From contig CAZAFH010000020.1 in assembly GCA_964484265.1 (NCBI GenBank), positions 1-64,000 of the forward strand: a stretch of DNA of 64,000 nucleotides, read 5' to 3'. This stretch comes from SIAQ01 sp964484265 (GTDB lineage: Bacteria; Planctomycetota; Planctomycetia; Gemmatales; Gemmataceae). Under the pieces are notes generated by a model, which saw nothing but the letters and a program-made list of their open reading frames with translations, did not search any database and was not told the DNA's origin. The position numbers and the translations under genes were made by a program. Shown one piece after another: positions 61,267 to 64,000 of this stretch. The first letter of the stretch is position 1. Each line of letters starts with the position of its first letter.

Positions 61267-61683
61267 ATGAAACAACAACTCCTCGTCCTCGCTGGCGGAA
61301 TTTGCCTGGCCTTGGCAGTATCCAGCAACGCCCAGGCGCAACTGCCGACGACAAAGTTCAACCAGGGTGTGAACAACGGCACAGCGGCCGCCATTTCGAA
61401 CGCGTACCGCACGGCCCTGTCGCGAACGCCGCGCACCGGCATTACGAGCATCCGCTACAACGGCGGGACGACGAACATGGGCCTGAGCACCTTCACCACG
61501 GGCGCCAATGCCCTGATGATGATGAACGGCATGGTCCCCGGTAGCCCGTACATGAACCAGGGCTACAACCCGTACATGAACCAGGGCTATAACCCGTACA
61601 TGATGAATCCTTACATGATGAATCCCTACATGAACCAGGGCTACAACCCGTACATGATGAACCCCTACATGATGTACCGCTAG
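61267..61683 (+). CDS. Secreted protein with C-terminal NPYM(M/N) repeats
   Basis: 138 residues from the ATG at 61267. Signal peptide (LLVLAGGICLALAVSSNAQA). The middle is a Thr/Asn-rich region; from residue 95 the sequence is a repeat of NPYMNQGY and NPYMMNPYMM units ending MMYR. No enzyme domain. It may be a surface or matrix protein; function unknown. In the DNA the repeats are clear at 61549-61680 (YMNQGYNP units). Confidence 0.75.
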   Translation: MKQQLLVLAGGICLALAVSSNAQAQLPTTKFNQGVNNGTAAAISNAYRTALSRTPRTGITSIRYNGGTTNMGLSTFTTGANALMMMNGMVPGSPYMNQGYNPYMNQGYNPYMMNPYMMNPYMNQGYNPYMMNPYMMYR

Positions 61684-61696
61684 AAAGTCTCTCCTC

Positions 61697-61756
61697 TTTC
61701 CGCTTGCGGCGACTTGCTTGAATGGGACACTTCGAGCGCTAAACCGCAAGCGGAAA
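61697..61756 (+). repeat. Inverted repeat TTTCCGCTTGCGG/CCGCAAGCGGAAA
   Basis: Perfect 13-bp arms separated by 34 bp, just after the NPYM-repeat gene. The right half TTCGAGCGCTAAACCG recurs in similar form at about 58543-58563 (TTCGAGCGCTAAGCCG) after the ExeA-like gene. It is a REP-like or terminator-like intergenic element. Confidence 0.6.
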
Positions 61757-61877
61757 ATGCATTTCTGGGTTCACACTTCGCAAGCATTCCCGCCTCCGGC
61801 GCTTTCGCTTCGCCTTCGCTTCTTGCGGGCGTATAATTCTCTTATCATCCCTGTTTTTCACGAGAGCAAAATCCGCA

Positions 61878-63551
<1,674 letters not shown>

Positions 63552-63556
63552 GATAA

Positions 63557-63629
63557 TGGACGATGAGGGGATCGAACCCCCGACATCCTGCGTGTAAAGC
63601 AGGCGCTCTACCAGCTGAGCTAATCGTCC
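63557..63629 (-). tRNA. tRNA-Val (TAC anticodon)
   Basis: The 5' end GGACGATTAGCTCAGC pairs with ATCGTCC at the 3' end. The anticodon stem CCTGC/GCAGG encloses TTTACAC with anticodon TAC; the T arm has GGTTCGATCCC. CCA is not encoded. 73 nt. Confidence 0.97.
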
Positions 63630-63642
63630 GCGGCGAGAACAT

Positions 63643-63671
63643 CCCAGGGAATCGCTTCGCTCATCCCTGGG
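63643..63671. repeat. Intergenic inverted repeat CCCAGGGA/TCCCTGGG
   Basis: Short hairpin between the tRNA-Val gene and the IscA-like gene, similar in sequence to the element at 56520-56592. Confidence 0.45.
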
Positions 63672-63682
63672 CTTAAGTTATT

Positions 63683-64000
63683 CTACATCGAGAACGAACT
63701 TCCGCAACCGCAGGTGGTTTTGGCGTTCGGATTGCTGATGCTGAAACCGCGGCGGTTGAGGTCGTTGTGGTAATCGACGGAAACGCCGTTGAGGTACATC
63801 ATACTTCGCTTATCGATGGCGACGGAGATGCCGTGGACGTCGAAGGATTCGTCCATTTTGGGGTTCATGCTGGGGTCGAGGTCGAGCTTGTTTTCGAAGC
63901 CGCTGCAGCCGCCGCCGACGACGCGGAGACGCAGGTAGACTTTGCCAAGCAGCGTGCTGGCGGAGTCGGCGAATTTTCCGATCACTTCCTGCTCGGAGAG
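63683..64000 (-). CDS. HesB/IscA/ErpA-type Fe-S assembly protein (partial, N-terminus beyond window)
   Basis: The frame is open through the right edge. Visible residues include LRLRVVGGGCSGF and, near the C-terminus, KTTCGCGSSF, the C...CGC signature of A-type Fe-S carrier proteins. The GTG at 63985 is internal (the frame continues upstream), so the true start is outside. It would carry Fe-S clusters to apoproteins. Confidence 0.92.
   Translation of the reverse strand, partial: LSEQEVIGKFADSASTLLGKVYLRLRVVGGGCSGFENKLDLDPSMNPKMDESFDVHGISVAIDKRSMMYLNGVSVDYHNDLNRRGFSISNPNAKTTCGCGSSFSM

Overview
The window looks like a planctomycete chromosome, probably of the Gemmata/Zavarzinella type. This rests on GC-rich coding, a sulfatase, an M16 peptidase, a glycine-zipper lipoprotein, ExeA/CpsD-like paired ATPases, an NPYM-repeat secreted protein, and WYL and DUF932 proteins of a style common in that phylum. 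No rRNA operon and no CRISPR array is present.

There are three regions. (A) Positions 1-8381 are the right part of a prophage-like element: a GpA-type terminase large subunit running off the left edge, a small packaging-associated protein, a HARE-HTH protein, a DUF1937 protein, a ParB-N/DNA methyltransferase fusion and a CsrA-like protein. An AT-richer cargo block at 5.0-7.5 kb holds a trypsin-like protease, a stand-alone copy of the protease's own N-terminal domain, and an unknown protein. (B) Positions 8382-52290 are a second integrated element of about 43.9 kb. It is bounded by a perfect 48-bp direct repeat of a tRNA-Cys 3' end (anticodon GCA), carries a tyrosine integrase and an excisionase-like gene at its left end, and has matched repeat modules near both ends. 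Neither repeat copy is a complete tRNA, so the two elements seem to sit in tandem with the intact tRNA-Cys further left. (C) Positions 52291-64000 are ordinary chromosome: thpR, a lipoprotein, an M16 peptidase, an RNase Z-like hydrolase, an ExeA-like ATPase with a CpsD-like partner, a sulfatase, an NPYM-repeat protein, ettA, tRNA-Val(TAC) and a partial IscA/HesB protein.

The cargo of element B is dense in defence-like and nucleic-acid-processing genes. The centrepiece is a co-directional operon at 33.4-46.9 kb: DUF499-type ATPase, small protein, DGQQR-type protein, protein with a C-terminal HEPN-like R-x4-H motif, DUF1156 Zn-ribbon DNA methyltransferase, two-TM protein, TPR/TM protein, and PLD-SNF2 helicase. 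A divergent XRE/ImmA-IrrE-like regulator stands upstream with an inverted-repeat operator candidate. Its ATPase-methylase-helicase core resembles the BREX type 3 / helicase-methylase-ATPase (Hma-like) families, but no PglZ is seen and four extra genes are inserted. Left of it are a CHAT protease, a DUF932 protein, a coupled DUF6094 methyltransferase/SNF2 helicase pair, four PD-(D/E)XK-like proteins, a translationally coupled JAMM-WYL-deiminase cassette, a beta-CASP metallohydrolase coupled to a PTS EIIA-like protein, an ATP-dependent DNA ligase and many small unknowns. Right of it are an ART-like protein with a coupled partner, an RHH-like protein, a G-quadruplex-capable repeat tract, a zinc-ribbon protein and a clamp-loader-like ATPase.

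Functional assignments rest on motifs read by eye. No database search was possible.
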